Below are positions 5,717-7,960 of a stretch of DNA of 7,960 nucleotides, piece by piece (within the stretch, counting starts at the first letter, position 1; each line of letters starts with the position of its first letter). This DNA comes from Pyramidobacter sp. GTDB lineage: Bacteria > Synergistota > Synergistia > Synergistales > Dethiosulfovibrionaceae. The position numbers and the translations under genes were made by a program. The notes under the pieces are model-generated. The model saw only the letters and a program-made list of their open reading frames with translations, was not told the origin of the DNA and did not search any database. The stretch covers positions 1 through 7,960 of the forward strand of contig JAGAYQ010000225.1 of assembly GCA_017940445.1 (NCBI GenBank), in the 5' to 3' direction.

Positions 5717-7366
5717 ATGAAGCAGGCAATCATTCTCGGCAACTTCATCACCATGGACGAAAAGAGACCGAGTGCCCGCGCAGCACTTGTCAAGAACGGT
5801 GTATTTGCCTATATCGGCGATCCGGAAAAAGCCGCAGAACTTGCCGATGCGGACGCCGCGGTGCTTGATTACGGCGAGAACTTCATCTATCCCGGATTCC
5901 TCGAATCCCACTGTCACGGCCATTTGGCCGGCTACCGCGCCATCGGGCAGGCGAACCTGATGCCGGTCGGCTTGACGGACTATGCGCAGTACCGCGAGAT
6001 CATCAGGGAATTCATAGCCAAGAACCCGCAGCGCACGTTCTACCTGGCGGCAGGGTGGGTGGAAAACGAGGAGTACGTCAGCAAGGCGTATCTTGACGAG
6101 ATCTGCGCCGATAAGCCGCTCATCATGCAAACCAACGGCGGACATTCCATGCTTCTCAATACCAAGGCGCTGGAGTGGGCGGGCATCGACGCGGCCTACG
6201 CGAAGAAATGCAGCTATGAGCAGGTGCATGTGGATGCCAATGGCGAACCTGACGGCTACATCTGCGAAGGTCCCGTGTTCGAGCTTGTGCCGAAGCTCCC
6301 CTCATCTGTAGAAGAAATCAAGGAATATCTGCTCGCGTGGCAGGAGTTTGCCCTGAGCAGCGGCTTTACCGCCGTCAGCGATGCCGGCGCGGAGATCGTC
6401 CACCCGGACGCCCCCAGGGCTTATCATGAGCTGGAGCAGGAAGGCAAGCTGAAGCTGCGCACGTATGCCTATATGTATGTGCTCGACAATGTCGAAAGCC
6501 CGAAGGCGGAGATCGCCCGCATCGCTGCGCAGCGCGCCGAGCTGAGCGGCGAGTATTTCCACATCGTCGGCGCCAAAGCGTTCCTGGACGGCGTGACCGA
6601 AGCGCACACGGGCTGGCAGAATCAGGATTACGCGGATCAGCCGGGCTATCACGGAGTGGAGCGTTTCAACGATCACGACAAGATGGTCGAGCTGATTACT
6701 GAGGCCAATAAGGAAGGGCTCTCCGTCCATGTCCACTCTGAGGGGGGCGGCGCCACTCATTTCATGCTGGGCTGCATCGAAGATGCGGAGAAGATCACCG
6801 GCAGCAGGGATCAGCGCAACGTGCTGGCCCATCTGCACTTCGTGACCGAAGAGGACATCCGCCGCATGGCGGCAACCGGTTCCATACCGGCAGTTCCGCC
6901 GTTGTGGACGCCGGAGGTCACCGGCGTGTATGACCTGGAAGTCTCGTATGTCGGCAAGGAACTGGCAGAGAACTCGTATCCCATCAAGTCTTTCTTTGAT
7001 GCGGGCGCCAATGTGGTCTTCCATTCCGACTATCCGGTTTCGCCGCTGATGAACGTTCAGTACAGCATATACACGGCGGAAAAACGCTCGTATCCCAAGG
7101 AAGTGCTCGGCGGAGCCGACAAACCGCACAATATCAAGGAAGCTGTCACCCGCGAGCAGTCGCTGCGCGCCATGACCATCAACGTTGCCCGTCAGTGGCA
7201 TCAGGAGCATCGCATGGGCTCTGTCGAGTTTGGCAAGATCGCCAACATGGCTGTCTTTGACTGCGATTTCCTGCATGACGATCTGGAGAAGGTGGCCCAG
7301 GCCCGCCTCGTTGCCACCATCGTGGACGGTGAAGAAGTTTATCGAGCGCAGGATTCGAATTCTTGA
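5717..7366 (+). CDS. YtcJ-like amidohydrolase (Amidohydro_3 family)
   Basis: This 549-residue metal-dependent hydrolase belongs to the amidohydrolase superfamily (COG1574/PF07969 type). It has an N-terminal beta-sandwich part (IILGNFITMDE, 5-15), then PGFLESHCHGH (59-69) giving the first metal His-x-His pair (His65, His67). NGGHSMLLN (140-148), GAKAFLDGVTEAHTG (285-299) with Lys287, VHVHSEGG (337-344) with His338/His340, LAHLHF (370-375) and HSDYPVSP (436-443) with the catalytic-type Asp438 follow. The C-terminal GSVEFGKIANMAVFD (501-515) is the usual sandwich-closing strand pattern. No signal peptide or membrane segment is present, so it is cytoplasmic. Relatives hydrolyse amide or cyclic amide bonds, and the substrate here is unknown. 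It stands alone between a structured leader and a strong terminator, suggesting a single-gene transcript. Counted lines give 48-63% G+C, lower than the neighbouring CoA-transferase, so it may have a different history. Confidence 0.93.
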   Translation: MKQAIILGNFITMDEKRPSARAALVKNGVFAYIGDPEKAAELADADAAVLDYGENFIYPGFLESHCHGHLAGYRAIGQANLMPVGLTDYAQYREIIREFIAKNPQRTFYLAAGWVENEEYVSKAYLDEICADKPLIMQTNGGHSMLLNTKALEWAGIDAAYAKKCSYEQVHVDANGEPDGYICEGPVFELVPKLPSSVEEIKEYLLAWQEFALSSGFTAVSDAGAEIVHPDAPRAYHELEQEGKLKLRTYAYMYVLDNVESPKAEIARIAAQRAELSGEYFHIVGAKAFLDGVTEAHTGWQNQDYADQPGYHGVERFNDHDKMVELITEANKEGLSVHVHSEGGGATHFMLGCIEDAEKITGSRDQRNVLAHLHFVTEEDIRRMAATGSIPAVPPLWTPEVTGVYDLEVSYVGKELAENSYPIKSFFDAGANVVFHSDYPVSPLMNVQYSIYTAEKRSYPKEVLGGADKPHNIKEAVTREQSLRAMTINVARQWHQEHRMGSVEFGKIANMAVFDCDFLHDDLEKVAQARLVATIVDGEEVYRAQDSNS

Positions 7367-7382
7367 AGTACATATAACGAGA

Positions 7383-7404
7383 CGCTGTTTAATCTGTCAC
7401 AGCG
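7383..7404 (+). other. Small stem-loop just after the amidohydrolase
   Basis: CGCTGT (7383-7388) pairs with ACAGCG (7399-7404) around a 10-base loop. A direct repeat ACAGCGC recurs at 7399-7405 and 7418-7424. It lacks a T-run and could be a 3' end stabiliser, or chance. Confidence 0.3.
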
Positions 7405-7428
7405 CTCTTTCCCCTGAACAGCGCACAC

Positions 7429-7475
7429 AAAAAACGGACATCGCCGCAAACGTCGCGACGGTGTCCGGTTTTTTT
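7429..7475. terminator. Strong bidirectional rho-independent terminator
   Basis: The stem pairs 7435-7446 with 7456-7467: ten Watson-Crick pairs, one G-T wobble and one mismatch, around a 9-base loop. Six A residues (7429-7434) precede it and seven T residues (7469-7475) follow, so it has a T-run on either strand. It lies between two convergent genes, the amidohydrolase on the plus strand and glycerate kinase on the minus strand, and should end both transcripts. Confidence 0.93.
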
Positions 7476-7489
7476 ATGCTTGATTTATT

Positions 7490-7513
7490 CTTCGTGTCTT
7501 TGTGCCTTCGTGT
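7490..7513. repeat. Short tandem repeat of the ACACGAAG type
   Basis: Three 8-base units, CTTCGTGT, CTTTGTGC and CTTCGTGT, follow one another. On the minus strand they read ACACGAAG, GCACAAAG, ACACGAAG. The array lies between the terminator and the glycerate kinase stop codon. From memory, similar ACACGAAG-rich tracts are scattered in intergenic DNA of many unrelated bacteria with no agreed function. That was not checked here. Confidence 0.6.
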
Positions 7514-7530
7514 CGGCTTTGAATTTACTG

Positions 7531-7959
7531 CTACCCCTCGGCACGATACCGCCGGCGCTTGGCGGCCTGGTGGCGCAGGGTGCCGCGCATGACGCGCATG
7601 ATCTGCGACGCGGTGCGCTCCAGGTCTTCGCGGGAGTGCTGAAACGACTGGGCGGTGGTGCAGGGACCGGAGGCGGTGGGGAAGACGGCCGTCAGTCCCA
7701 TGCTCATGAGCGGGCCGATGTGGCCGCGGATGCAGCCGACGATGGCGATGAGCGGCACTTCGGCAGCTCTGGCGCGGGCGGCCAGTCCGCTGATCACTTT
7801 GCCCTGGACGGTCTGATGGTCGATGCGCCCTTCGCCGGTGAAGATCACGTCGGCGTCGCGGACCTCGGCGTCGAGACCGACGACCTGGGCGAGCACGTCG
7901 ATGCCGCGCGTCAGCTTGGCGCCGAGCAGCGCCGTCAGTCCCGCGCCCGCGCCTCCGGC
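7531..7959 (-). CDS. Glycerate kinase type I (GarK/GlxK family), C-terminal part; 5' end beyond window
   Basis: This enzyme phosphorylates D-glycerate with ATP, feeding it into lower glycolysis. The minus-strand frame is open from base 7959 to the TAG at 7531-7533, giving 142 visible residues of a protein usually about 370-390 long. Family patterns, numbered from the window edge, are the glycine-rich AGGAGAGLTALLGA (1-14), VLAQVVGLD (22-30), ADVIFTGEGRIDHQT (36-50) with the GEGRID motif, QGKVISGLA (52-60) and VPLIAIVGC (69-77). A tail with ERTASQIMRVMRG closes the domain. A GTG at 7894-7896 (visible Val22) sits inside conserved domain sequence and is not the start. The end is basic (RHQAAKRRRYRAEG), slightly longer than many relatives. 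GarK and GlxK cannot be told apart here. The gene is convergent to the amidohydrolase and shares its terminator. Confidence 0.9.
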   Translation of the reverse strand, partial: AGGAGAGLTALLGAKLTRGIDVLAQVVGLDAEVRDADVIFTGEGRIDHQTVQGKVISGLAARARAAEVPLIAIVGCIRGHIGPLMSMGLTAVFPTASGPCTTAQSFQHSREDLERTASQIMRVMRGTLRHQAAKRRRYRAEG

Positions 7960-7960
7960 C

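Noticed and set aside
6302..7276. Minus-strand open frame of 324 codons opposite the amidohydrolase
   Set aside because: Antisense shadow of a well-supported gene, with no ribosome site or domain identified.
1..7960. CRISPR array, tRNA, rRNA, transposase, integrase or defence-system genes
   Set aside because: None seen on reading the window; the repeated sequences present are two related hairpin elements and one short tandem array without spacer architecture.

Overview
This 7,960-base window looks like ordinary chromosome from an anaerobic, mostly GC-rich bacterium. Counted 60-base lines of the flanking genes give about 55-75% G+C. The gene mix (class III CoA-transferase, YtcJ-type amidohydrolase, glycerate kinase), the strong GGAGG-type ribosome sites and the use of GTG and TTG starts would suit a gut Synergistota member such as Pyramidobacter. 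That assignment is a guess from gene content, not something the sequence proves.

Layout from left to right. (1) The 3' part of mutM/fpg, the formamidopyrimidine-DNA glycosylase, enters from the left edge. (2) A gap at 677-916 is filled almost entirely by a MITE-like, heavily base-paired repeat (684-866) with imperfect inverted ends. (3) A membrane-anchored metallo-beta-lactamase-fold hydrolase of the UlaG/RomA/NAPE-PLD group lies at 917-2032. (4) A two-gene, clearly lower-GC island (about 2033-4350, 43-47% G+C in counted lines) carries a GT2 polyprenyl-phosphate glycosyltransferase and a polytopic GT-C-like membrane protein, only 2 bases apart. (5) A class III (CaiB/BaiF) CoA-transferase follows. 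(6) A 145-base leader begins with a second copy of the repeat end (39 of 42 bases identical to the first). It also contains two mutually exclusive stems ahead of the next gene. (7) A 549-residue YtcJ-like amidohydrolase is followed by a strong bidirectional terminator. (8) On the minus strand, the C-terminal part of a type I glycerate kinase runs off the right edge.

The two island genes plausibly act together: the GT2 enzyme would load a sugar on a lipid carrier at the inner face of the membrane, and the polytopic protein would use it on the outer face. No flippase of the GtrA type is present. The remaining genes look like independent metabolic or repair genes rather than one pathway. I found no CRISPR array, tRNA, rRNA, transposase, phage gene or obvious defence system. 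The most interesting items are the repeat family, the switch-like leader and the transferred glycosylation pair.
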